From contig JAAZFB010000270.1 in NCBI GenBank assembly GCA_012511915.1, forward strand, positions 1 to 5,241: DNA of 5,241 bases, in the 5' to 3' direction. Below are positions 1 to 5,027 of this stretch, in pieces. The position numbers were made by a program, and so were the translations under genes. The notes under the pieces were generated by a model. It was not told the origin of the DNA, made no database searches, and was given only the letters and a program-made list of their open reading frames with translations. Each line of letters opens with the position of its first letter. The stretch's first letter is position 1. Source of the DNA: Clostridiaceae bacterium. GTDB taxonomy: Bacteria; Bacillota; Clostridia; Monoglobales; Firm-18.

Positions 1-335
1 GGTGACGGTTCCTGCACACCTGAATTGTCATCGAAACCCGCGGTCAGCGGATTTTGCTCCGACGGCTGTTCCGGCTTTTGCTCCGACGGTTGTTCCGGAT
101 TTTGCTCCGACGGTTGTTCTGGCTTTTGCGGAGGGATATCCTTTATTATATTTTCGTTATTTTCTGCCTCGTTGCTCTGTTCAACAATAAAATCTTCTTC
201 AACCTCAACAACAGTATCCTGTATAATGGAAGTATCGGATATGTCAGCGGAATTAGTTTTGTGATTATCTGTTTTTTGGCAACCGCAAAACGAAAACATA
301 AGTATAATTATTAAAAGTATTCTTTTTGTATCCAT
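1..335 (-). CDS. Lipoprotein with PEQPSEQ-repeat linker, N-terminal part (runs off left edge)
   Basis: The frame is open from an ATG at 335-333 to the window edge (111 whole codons), so the C-terminus is missing. Residues 1-19 form a lipoprotein signal: K4-R5, a hydrophobic run at 6-16, then F-C-G-C with C19 as the probable lipidated cysteine (the F at -3 is slightly atypical). Residues 20-70 are polar and acidic and look disordered. Residues 72-95 are three copies of the octapeptide PEQPSEQ(N/K), a proline/glutamate spacer, followed by a short polar stretch. The start lies 5 bases after the stop of the DUF4430-SLH gene with no clear Shine-Dalgarno, so translational coupling is likely and it should share the cobalamin-riboswitch operon. 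The visible part is only anchor and linker, so the functional domain is not seen. By context a membrane-tethered cobalamin-capture or hand-off protein is possible (inference). Confidence is high for a lipoprotein and low for function. Confidence 0.85.
   Translation of the reverse strand, partial: MDTKRILLIIILMFSFCGCQKTDNHKTNSADISDTSIIQDTVVEVEEDFIVEQSNEAENNENIIKDIPPQKPEQPSEQNPEQPSEQKPEQPSEQNPLTAGFDDNSGVQEPS
51..122 (-). repeat. Three tandem 24-bp repeats coding PEQPSEQ(N/K)
   Basis: The units at 51-74, 75-98 and 99-122 are nearly identical 24-mers, with a partial fourth copy (cttttgc) starting at 123. The period is a multiple of three, so copy-number change keeps the lipoprotein frame. Unit differences are single bases (a/c at the first position, c/t inside the unit and near its end). 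The array forms the extended linker between lipid anchor and unseen C-terminal domain. Confidence 0.9.
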
Positions 336-340
336 ATTTC

Positions 341-1726
341 TTAATTTATTGAGCTATCAATTGGATACTTTTCAACAAGACGTATCGCAACTGTAGCTGC
401 CATTTCTCTTGATACATTTCTTTGCGGTTGGAAAGCGCCGTCTGCCCCTTGCATTATACCGGCAGCCCCGATTTTTGAAGCAGCTTGTTGCGCCCAGGGT
501 GATATGTCATTATCGTCGTTAAACGAATACTCCCCTTGCCCCAAGTTAAACGCTCTGTTTATTATTACCGCCATTTCTTCCCTTGTTATACCGTAATTGG
601 GGCGGAAGGTATTATCGTCATAACCGCTTATTAGATTGCTTGCTTTTGCTGTAATTACATAAGTATAATACCAATCATTTTCATTTACATCGCTAAAACT
701 AATATCCTTTTCATCACTCGTTATTTTTAACAGCCGCACCAAAAGAGCGGTAAATTCTGCCCTTGAAATTAATTGTTGCGGATTAAATTCGTTATTATCG
801 TTGCCCAACATTATACCCCTTTCTTTCGCGGCTTGGACATATTGCTTTGCCCAATCGGATATTTGGTCTTCATCTTTATAAGGCGCTATTTCGTTTACCG
901 GTTTGTTTTGTATGTTGTTATTTGAGGTTTCTTCGTTGTTTTGTTCAGCTTGTACAATCCGACGTGTAATAGTTCTATTCCTTGGTGGAGCTGGATTATC
1001 CGGCTCTTTGGCTTTTTCGATTTCAATTTCAAATTCGGGGATACGTATTATTGCAGGATACCCTGCCTGGCTCATTTTTGATATATTTACTTTGTATGTA
1101 CCCATCGTTGTTATTTTATCAATCGTCGCAATTCCTTCTTCATCAGTAATATAAGTATCATCCCCTATGCTCACCGTTGCACCCATTACCGGTTTGCCGC
1201 TTACAAAAATACTTTCCCATGTGTTAATGTCCCAGTCAGTATAACTTCCTGTTAGGGTTATTTTAAAAGTCTTACCTGCATACAAAGGTCCGGGGGATAT
1301 TGCATATTCCGCAAACTGTGTTGCCGCACCATAGCTACCATAATATACAAGAATATTGTCGTTTTCGGTAACTAAAAAATCCCCAAGCCCGACGGTCAGG
1401 CTATTTTCGTTGACAAGACAGGACCATCCCCCTTCGCCCTGGAATTGTCCTGTTTTATCATCTTTTATTGATGAGAGAAAAGGTGCATTCTCAAAAAAAC
1501 TAATTTCATATGTAATGTTCTTGCTATCAAGCGCATCTGTTATTACATCGAGGGCAGTAGATTTGGTGCCGGAAATTGTTATGCTGTTATTATAGAAAGT
1601 TTCTGTTATACCTTCTATTCTTAAGTTTACCGTTGTATTTGCCGGTGTAAAATTTGCCCAAACATTATTTTTATTAATGATATCACATATAGCAATTAAT
1701 GCTTGCGCAGTTGCCAAGTCATCCAC
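341..1726 (-). CDS. DUF4430 (transcobalamin C-terminal-like) + triple SLH surface protein; probably 3' part of an interrupted gene
   Basis: The 461-codon frame starts at a nominal GTG (1726-1724) and ends TAA. Residues 1-22 (DDLATAQALIAICDI) look like the last helix of an alpha/alpha-toroid repeat, not an N-terminus. Residues ~33-131 match DUF4430: VNLRIEG strand, TALDVITDAL helix, GGWSCLVN, then VGLGDFLVTENDNILVYYG. Residues ~140-238 are a beta-rich domain with a GATVSIGDDTYITDEEG carboxypeptidase-regulatory-like pattern. Residues ~239-282 are a Pro/Asn/Glu linker. Three SLH repeats follow at ~283-335, 343-396 and 402-455, with SRAE, TREE and SREM motifs, which anchor to secondary cell-wall polymer. 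There is no signal peptide and no ribosome binding site before the GTG. The preceding ORF is in the same frame, separated only by TAG plus three codons. I infer that this is the C-terminal two-thirds of one exported protein. DUF4430 is related to the cobalamin-gripping beta domain of transcobalamin; cobalamin binding here is inferred. Confidence 0.88.
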   Translation of the reverse strand: MDDLATAQALIAICDIINKNNVWANFTPANTTVNLRIEGITETFYNNSITISGTKSTALDVITDALDSKNITYEISFFENAPFLSSIKDDKTGQFQGEGGWSCLVNENSLTVGLGDFLVTENDNILVYYGSYGAATQFAEYAISPGPLYAGKTFKITLTGSYTDWDINTWESIFVSGKPVMGATVSIGDDTYITDEEGIATIDKITTMGTYKVNISKMSQAGYPAIIRIPEFEIEIEKAKEPDNPAPPRNRTITRRIVQAEQNNEETSNNNIQNKPVNEIAPYKDEDQISDWAKQYVQAAKERGIMLGNDNNEFNPQQLISRAEFTALLVRLLKITSDEKDISFSDVNENDWYYTYVITAKASNLISGYDDNTFRPNYGITREEMAVIINRAFNLGQGEYSFNDDNDISPWAQQAASKIGAAGIMQGADGAFQPQRNVSREMAATVAIRLVEKYPIDSSIN

Positions 1727-1735
1727 TTCGGTGTC

Positions 1736-1738
1736 CTA
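1736..1738 (-). other. In-frame amber (TAG) codon interrupting toroid-DUF4430-SLH gene
   Basis: The toroid ORF ends ...GSFKYLA-TAG. The same frame continues D-T-E-V-D-D-L-A-T-A-Q-A-L without another stop for 464 codons. ENGSF before the stop and DDLATAQAL after it are the two halves of one typical toroid repeat. A single base change (for example CAG or AAG to TAG) would explain the break. Counting TAG as residue 260, the restored protein is 724 residues. Alternatives are a real nonsense mutation, programmed readthrough, or a sequencing/assembly error. Confidence 0.85.
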
Positions 1739-2515
1739 TGCAAGATATTTAAACGAGCCGTTTTCGAGTTTAAATTCACATAGCGTATCGAATAATGTTC
1801 TTTCATCCTTTTGCCATTGTGGGCTGAAAATATCTTCATCAACTGCGCAAAGGGCTGAAATTACTGTAGACAATGTATTTGCATTGTTAAGGGCATCGCT
1901 TTCAAGCCATGCGGTTCTAAGGGAATCTACTGCATCGGATATCAGGCTTTTTGCGGTGTCATCGTTATAACGGGATAAGGCTACTAATGCCATCGCGGTA
2001 ACATCTGCATATGAAGCCTCGCTATTTTGGCTTTCACTATATCCGCCATCGGCTTTTTTTAAGCTGCTAAGGTATAATAGGGCGTTTTGCCTGTTATCTT
2101 GCATCCCCGCAGCATCAAGGGCAAGCATTGCCCATATATGTTGATTTGCGGGATTGGAAAAACTACCGTTTTCAGTTTGCATTTTGGAAAGCTGTTTTGT
2201 GTAGTCAGTGCCACTGTTGGATTTCCGCGGATTTTTATTTTGCATTAGCTGAGAGAAAATATATTTAGCATAATCTGTAGGCATTGGGCTTGCGACAGGT
2301 TCAGTAACTTCAATTTCGAAACTACCGTCCGCGACATCTATCCCCGCAGCGTACAAAGCTGACATATTCCAAAAGGAAATTGCACTGTTATTTTGTGTTA
2401 TGTAGTTGACAGTTTCGGCTTTTATATCGTCCGGTGAAAAAGCCAAAGTTGGCAGCATAGCCGAAACAATTAAAATTACGGCTATTGTAATTGATAATAA
2501 AGCTTTTTTTTGCAT
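1736..2515 (-). CDS. Exported alpha/alpha-toroid protein (transcobalamin N-terminal / prenyltransferase-like fold), 5' part of interrupted gene
   Basis: A 259-residue protein with ATG at 2515-2513. Residues 1-25 are a Sec signal peptide (QKK, hydrophobic core, cleavage likely after T-L-A25). The rest shows the repeat signature of the alpha/alpha toroid: QTENGSF (113-119), KKADGGY (153-159) and KLENGSF (249-255), each next to a helix such as HIWAMLALDAAG or ADVTAMALVALSRY. This fold is shared by terpene cyclases, prenyltransferases and the N-terminal domain of intrinsic factor/transcobalamin. I see no DxDD cyclase motif, and export argues against isoprenoid chemistry. The start is supported by AAGGAGG eight bases upstream, behind a cobalamin riboswitch. 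The last repeat is cut by the TAG and resumes in frame in the next ORF. I infer the ligand-enclosing half of a surface cobalamin-binding protein. Automatic labels such as 'terpene cyclase' or 'prenyltransferase' would probably mislead. Confidence 0.85.
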   Translation of the reverse strand: MQKKALLSITIAVILIVSAMLPTLAFSPDDIKAETVNYITQNNSAISFWNMSALYAAGIDVADGSFEIEVTEPVASPMPTDYAKYIFSQLMQNKNPRKSNSGTDYTKQLSKMQTENGSFSNPANQHIWAMLALDAAGMQDNRQNALLYLSSLKKADGGYSESQNSEASYADVTAMALVALSRYNDDTAKSLISDAVDSLRTAWLESDALNNANTLSTVISALCAVDEDIFSPQWQKDERTLFDTLCEFKLENGSFKYLA

Positions 2516-2523
2516 TAAAAAAA

Positions 2524-2549
2524 CCTCCTTGAATTGTAGCGCAAGCAGG
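2524..2549 (-). promoter_or_regulatory. Shine-Dalgarno and candidate sequestering hairpin of the toroid gene
   Basis: AAGGAGG (2530-2524) sits 8 bases before the ATG and is a near-perfect Shine-Dalgarno. Twelve bases upstream, CCTGCTT (2549-2543) can pair with it in six of seven positions (one G-G mismatch). A stem that hides the ribosome site, immediately downstream of a riboswitch aptamer, is a plausible translational expression platform. The SD is certain; the switching role is inferred. Confidence 0.6.
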
Positions 2550-2552
2550 CAT

Positions 2553-2576
2553 AAAAACCCAACCGTTTTATTGGAT
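2553..2576 (-). terminator. Candidate weak terminator-like hairpin in riboswitch leader
   Basis: On the minus strand ATCCAAT (2576-2570) pairs with GTTGGGT (2563-2557) across a six-base loop, using two G-T wobbles, and the stem is followed directly by a T run (2557-2553). It lies between aptamer and start codon, where a riboswitch-controlled terminator would sit. The stem is weak, so it may be a linker helix rather than a functional terminator. Confidence 0.35.
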
Positions 2577-2581
2577 GTTTA

Positions 2582-2693
2582 ATACCGCCCTATCGCTCGT
2601 AGAGTTATTTGGTATACATTCGCTATCAGGTCTTCCGACTATACGGTAGCGGGACTGTGAGGGAATTTTCACCCTGCTTTCCCTAATTGCGAA
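2582..2693 (-). promoter_or_regulatory. Compact cobalamin riboswitch aptamer
   Basis: The minus strand shows the cobalamin-riboswitch core in order: AGGGAA (2685-2680); an AGGG-TGAAAATT-CCCT hairpin (2675-2660); CAGTCCCGCTACCG (2657-2644); and AGTCGGAAGACCTGAT (2640-2625), matching the conserved GTC-GGA-ACCTG segment. TTCGC (2693-2689) pairs with GCGAA (2623-2619) to close the core. A further hairpin, ATACC (2615-2611) with GGTAT (2586-2582), has the position of P13; AGCG in its loop can pair with CGCT in the CCCGCT loop, the expected L5-L13 kissing contact. The usual P7-P11 insertion is missing, suggesting the short (aquo/methylcobalamin-type) class. It should repress the downstream surface-protein operon when cobalamin is plentiful. 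Its first ~25 bases overlap the end of the MBL gene, whose TGA stop is in the first hairpin. Family assignment is firm; subclass and exact ends are inferred. Confidence 0.85.
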
Positions 2694-4048
2694 CTTTCTT
2701 GATTATAACATCTGTATTTTAACAAGTCAATTGTTTCAGCAAAATCTATTAATTTTTTTTGATTATTTTTAAAAGGAATAATATTACTTTCCATAACCGT
2801 TTTTTGGGTGTTGATACTAAAATCAACTGTATTTATTACTAAAACATTACCGTTCGAACTTATGGCAATGGTACCGTCTTGGTCAGTTCGAAGAATGCTA
2901 ACGCCAATTTGTGTTAATCTGTCTAAAAGTGTCTGTGAAGGATGACCGTATGAGTTATTCTTGCCAACAGAGATTACAGCATATTCGGGAGAAACTCTTT
3001 TTAAAAATTGTTCTTTCGTTGAAGTTTCTGAACCGTGGTGTCCCACTTTTAAAACATTTGCCCTTACATCAGCGGTTATAAGATTTTCCGAGATTTGTTG
3101 GGCATCTCCCATAAATAAAAAAATGTTATTTAAATAAGTCAGCTTTAAAACAGCTGAATAATCGTTTGTATTCTTATAAACCTCTTCAACAGGGGCAATT
3201 AGCTCTGCACATAGGCCATTTGTATTTAAAATAGTTACCCCATCTTTGGCAGTATGTATGATAAGATTTTTTTTTGTTATTGCATTTAGCACATTTTTAT
3301 AAGTCTTTGTATCATAAGATATATTCGGCATATAGACATTCCTAATGTCAAAGGATTCTATTACTTTTACCAAGCCGCCTATATGGTCGCTGTGCGGATG
3401 AGTTGCAATCAGATAATCAAGGGTGGATATTTCTTGTGCTTTAATATATTCAATAATAGTGTCTGCATCTTTAGCATTGCCTGCATCAATCAGTAAATTT
3501 TGCCCGTTTGGCAGCATTATCAGCATACAATCCCCTTGTCCCACATCAATAAAGTGAACATGTAAGTCGCGTAATGATTTATTATCCGCAATGTAAACAG
3601 TGCCGGTTAATTCTTGCCATCCAACAAAACAGTCTAAGCTCTCCGCAACAAATCGCACCGGAACCATAGTACTTCCGTTTATAATTTTTGGTGCGGCATC
3701 AAGTTGTGTCAACTCATTGTTTATAAGTGCAATATTATTGCCTATCGTTAGGGAAACGCAAACGTCGTTTTTTTTGCACATTATTGATTGTGTGTTTTCA
3801 TCCCAGCCAACCTCGGCACCCAACGCCTCGAATACCGCGCGAATAGGCACCAATGTTCTCCCGTTTTCAACAAAGGGCTGCTCGGCAAAATCGATAATAT
3901 TATCGTTTACCAAAACATTTATTGGTTGTTGTGCCGAAACACACAGCGAGAAAAAAATTGTATTATAAACAAGAAACAAACTTATTAATACTTTAACGTG
4001 TGTTCTTAATGATATGGCTTTTTTGTGGCTTGGTAATTTGTTATACAA
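2669..4048 (-). CDS. Secreted stalk-domain + ComEC-type metallo-beta-lactamase hydrolase
   Basis: A 459-residue protein. Residues ~18-39 are hydrophobic and end V-S-A, so Sec export with cleavage near A39 is likely. Residues ~44-153 are a copper-amine-oxidase-N-like 'stalk' domain with its two signature halves (GRTLVPIRAVFEALGAEVGW, 63-82; STMVPVRFVAESL, 126-138). Residues ~161-405 are an MBL domain of the ComEC/Rec2 C-terminal type: FIDVGQGD (166-173), THPHSDHIGG (216-225; metal ligands H217, H219, D221, H222), MGDA (313-316), KVGHHGS (334-340) and SYGHP (366-370). All expected metal-binding positions are present. The family hydrolyses phosphoesters, often nucleic acid; an extracellular nuclease is plausible, substrate unknown. 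The start is TTG (4048-4046), chosen because AAAGGGGG lies 9 bases upstream. The tail after ~406 resembles no domain and is coded partly by the next operon's promoter and riboswitch. It is probably transcribed from its own promoter and so not cobalamin-controlled. Confidence 0.9.
   Translation of the reverse strand: MYNKLPSHKKAISLRTHVKVLISLFLVYNTIFFSLCVSAQQPINVLVNDNIIDFAEQPFVENGRTLVPIRAVFEALGAEVGWDENTQSIMCKKNDVCVSLTIGNNIALINNELTQLDAAPKIINGSTMVPVRFVAESLDCFVGWQELTGTVYIADNKSLRDLHVHFIDVGQGDCMLIMLPNGQNLLIDAGNAKDADTIIEYIKAQEISTLDYLIATHPHSDHIGGLVKVIESFDIRNVYMPNISYDTKTYKNVLNAITKKNLIIHTAKDGVTILNTNGLCAELIAPVEEVYKNTNDYSAVLKLTYLNNIFLFMGDAQQISENLITADVRANVLKVGHHGSETSTKEQFLKRVSPEYAVISVGKNNSYGHPSQTLLDRLTQIGVSILRTDQDGTIAISSNGNVLVINTVDFSINTQKTVMESNIIPFKNNQKKLIDFAETIDLLKYRCYNQESSQLGKAG
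2702..2730 (-). promoter_or_regulatory. Promoter for riboswitch operon, inside the 3' end of the MBL gene
   Basis: TTGACT (2730-2725) and TATAAT (2707-2702) are separated by 17 bases, with TG one base upstream of the -10 (extended -10, TGTTATAAT). Transcription would start near 2695, exactly at the 5' end of the riboswitch aptamer, which strongly supports the call. The promoter is entirely within coding sequence for the C-terminal tail of the MBL protein. Confidence 0.8.
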
Positions 4049-4057
4049 TTATTTTAG

Positions 4058-4065
4058 CCCCCTTT
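4058..4065 (-). promoter_or_regulatory. Ribosome binding site that fixes the TTG start of the MBL gene
   Basis: AAAGGGGG on the minus strand is 9 bases upstream of the TTG at 4048-4046. No ATG occurs in frame until residue 90, which would delete the signal peptide and half the stalk domain, so the TTG start is well supported. Confidence 0.75.
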
Positions 4066-4070
4066 CAATT

Positions 4071-4098
4071 ATTATACCGTTCTATCAATTTTTGTCAA
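4071..4098 (-). promoter_or_regulatory. Consensus sigma-A promoter for the MBL gene
   Basis: TTGACA (4098-4093) and TATAAT (4076-4071) are both perfect consensus hexamers with a 16-base spacer. The predicted start near 4064 gives a leader of only about 16 bases, just long enough to hold the GGGGG ribosome site. Confidence 0.85.
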
Positions 4099-4117
4099 GC
4101 AGAACAAAAAAATGAGA

Positions 4118-4155
4118 AAAATATATGACAAATCTACAGAAAATATATGAGAAAT
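4118..4155. repeat. Direct 16-bp repeat, 22-bp pitch, in divergent intergenic region
   Basis: AAAATATATGACAAAT (4118-4133) and AAAATATATGAGAAAT (4140-4155) agree at 15 of 16 positions. The 22-bp offset puts both copies on roughly the same DNA face, just upstream of the guaB promoter. It could be a tandem operator or an UP-like A+T element; no regulator is recognised. Confidence 0.55.
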
Positions 4156-4167
4156 CAAATTTGTCAT
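4125..4167. repeat. 9-bp inverted repeat upstream of guaB promoter
   Basis: ATGACAAAT (4125-4133) is the exact reverse complement of ATTTGTCAT (4159-4167), with 25 bases between. The right arm ends at the guaB -35 region. It shares its left arm with the direct repeat. In A+T-rich DNA chance occurrence is possible. Confidence 0.45.
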
Positions 4168-4195
4168 TGCACTTATAACGTATTTTTGATATAAT
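4167..4195 (+). promoter_or_regulatory. guaB promoter with extended -10
   Basis: TGATATAAT (4187-4195) is a perfect extended -10. The base run 17 bases upstream, TTGCAC (4167-4172), is a weak -35, which is usual when an extended -10 is present. The start would be near 4202, giving a ~76-base leader. Confidence 0.7.
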
Positions 4196-4206
4196 TTCTA
4201 AAAGTG

Positions 4207-4240
4207 TGTTGAATAATTCGTGTCATCAGGTTATTCAACA
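4207..4240 (+). repeat. Perfect 10-bp stem-loop at the 5' end of the guaB leader
   Basis: TGTTGAATAA (4207-4216) is the exact reverse complement of TTATTCAACA (4231-4240), with a 14-base loop. It starts within about five bases of the predicted transcription start and is followed by ATTCCTTTTTAC. It may be a 5' mRNA stabiliser, a weak attenuator, or a DNA operator just downstream of the promoter. It does not match the guanine riboswitch core that controls some purine genes. Confidence 0.65.
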
Positions 4241-4260
4241 ATTCCTTTTTACAAATTAAC

Positions 4261-4265
4261 GGAGG
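4261..4265 (+). promoter_or_regulatory. guaB ribosome binding site, wide spacing
   Basis: GGAGG lies 12 bases before the ATG at 4278, wider than the usual 6-9. The in-frame GTG at 4269-4271 is followed at once by TAA TAA, so no closer start is available and ATG 4278 is the start. Confidence 0.7.
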
Positions 4266-4277
4266 TTGGTGTAATAA

Positions 4278-5027
4278 ATGTCGATAAAAGGAAAGTTTGA
4301 AAAAACCGGTTTAACATTTGATGATGTCTTGCTTATTCCCCAAAAGTCGAACGTGCTACCTGATGAGGTCAATCTTACAACAAATTTAACCAAGACTATT
4401 AAACTAAATATACCGCTTACAAGTGCGTCAATGGATACCGTCACGGAATCAAGGTTGGCAATTGCAATTGCCCGCGAGGGGGGTATAGGGTTTATTCATA
4501 AAAATATGCCAATTAATAAGCAAGCAACAGAAGTCGACAAAGTTAAAAGGTCAGAACACGGTGTTATTGTTGACCCGTTTTATTTATCACCCAACCACAT
4601 ATTAGCAGATGCCGATCAGCTTATGGCAAAATATAAAATAAGCGGTGTTCCGATAACTGAAAACGGCAAATTGGTGGGAATCCTAACAAATCGTGATTTG
4701 CGTTTTGAGAAAGATTTTTCGCGTTATATTTCAGAAGTTATGACGAGCAAATCCCTTGTTACTGCGCCTGAGGGAACAACCCTTGCGCAAGCGGAGGAAA
4801 TATTGCAAAAACATAAAGTTGAAAAGTTGCCGATTGTTGACGAAAACGGTATGTTAAAAGGTCTGATTACAATTAAAGACATTGAGAAGGCAGAACGCTA
4901 TCCCAATTCGGCAAAAGATAAAGGTGGCAGATTGCTCGCCGGTGCAGCTATAGGGGTAACTTCCGATATGCTTGACAGGGCAAAAGCGCTTGTGGAAGCT
5001 CAAGTTGATGTTTTATCCATTGATTGA
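4278..5027 (+). CDS. guaB: IMP dehydrogenase, N-terminal half (interrupted by stop)
   Basis: IMP dehydrogenase oxidises IMP to XMP with NAD+, the committed step of GMP synthesis in the cytosol. The frame reads 249 residues to TGA (5025-5027), about half the family length of ~485. Family motifs are clear: LTFDDVLLIP (12-21), PLTSASMDTVTE (46-57), AREGGIGFIHKNM (65-77) and KRSEHGVIVDPF (90-101). Two CBS domains at ~101-148 and ~153-206 form the Bateman regulatory module (GVPITENGKLVGILTNRDLR; KLPIVDENGMLKGLITIKDI). GRLLAGAAIGV (218-228) re-enters the TIM barrel. The stop falls at the conserved ID-TAHGHS segment, and the same frame carries on with catalytic-loop sequence. Residues just before the stop also drift from consensus (AQVDVLSID where AGVDVLVID is usual). 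As read, the protein lacks the active site and would be inactive. Confidence 0.93.
   Translation: MSIKGKFEKTGLTFDDVLLIPQKSNVLPDEVNLTTNLTKTIKLNIPLTSASMDTVTESRLAIAIAREGGIGFIHKNMPINKQATEVDKVKRSEHGVIVDPFYLSPNHILADADQLMAKYKISGVPITENGKLVGILTNRDLRFEKDFSRYISEVMTSKSLVTAPEGTTLAQAEEILQKHKVEKLPIVDENGMLKGLITIKDIEKAERYPNSAKDKGGRLLAGAAIGVTSDMLDRAKALVEAQVDVLSID

Noticed and set aside
51..122. Possible CRISPR-like array
   Set aside because: Units are contiguous with no spacers and a coding period of 24 bp; it is a protein-coding minisatellite.
25..314. Overlapping plus-strand ORFs of 62-86 codons
   Set aside because: They mirror the minus-strand lipoprotein and its repeat; low-complexity translation, no ribosome sites, and the minus frame has a proper lipoprotein signal.
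903..1970. Plus-strand ORFs at 903-1154, 1356-1595 and 1677-1970
   Set aside because: Antisense shadows of the DUF4430-SLH and toroid coding regions, without ribosome sites or recognisable domains.
1736..2515. Terpene cyclase or prenyltransferase enzyme
   Set aside because: It shares the fold repeats only; it is exported, lacks a DxDD motif, continues into DUF4430, and sits behind a cobalamin riboswitch.
3600..3988. Plus-strand ORFs opposite the stalk domain
   Set aside because: Antisense to a well-supported domain on the minus strand; no start signals.
4196..4277. Guanine riboswitch in the guaB leader
   Set aside because: None of the conserved purine-aptamer core bases are present; only a simple stem-loop is seen.
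4256..4444. Minus-strand ORF opposite the guaB 5' end
   Set aside because: Antisense to the strongly conserved IMP-dehydrogenase N-terminus.
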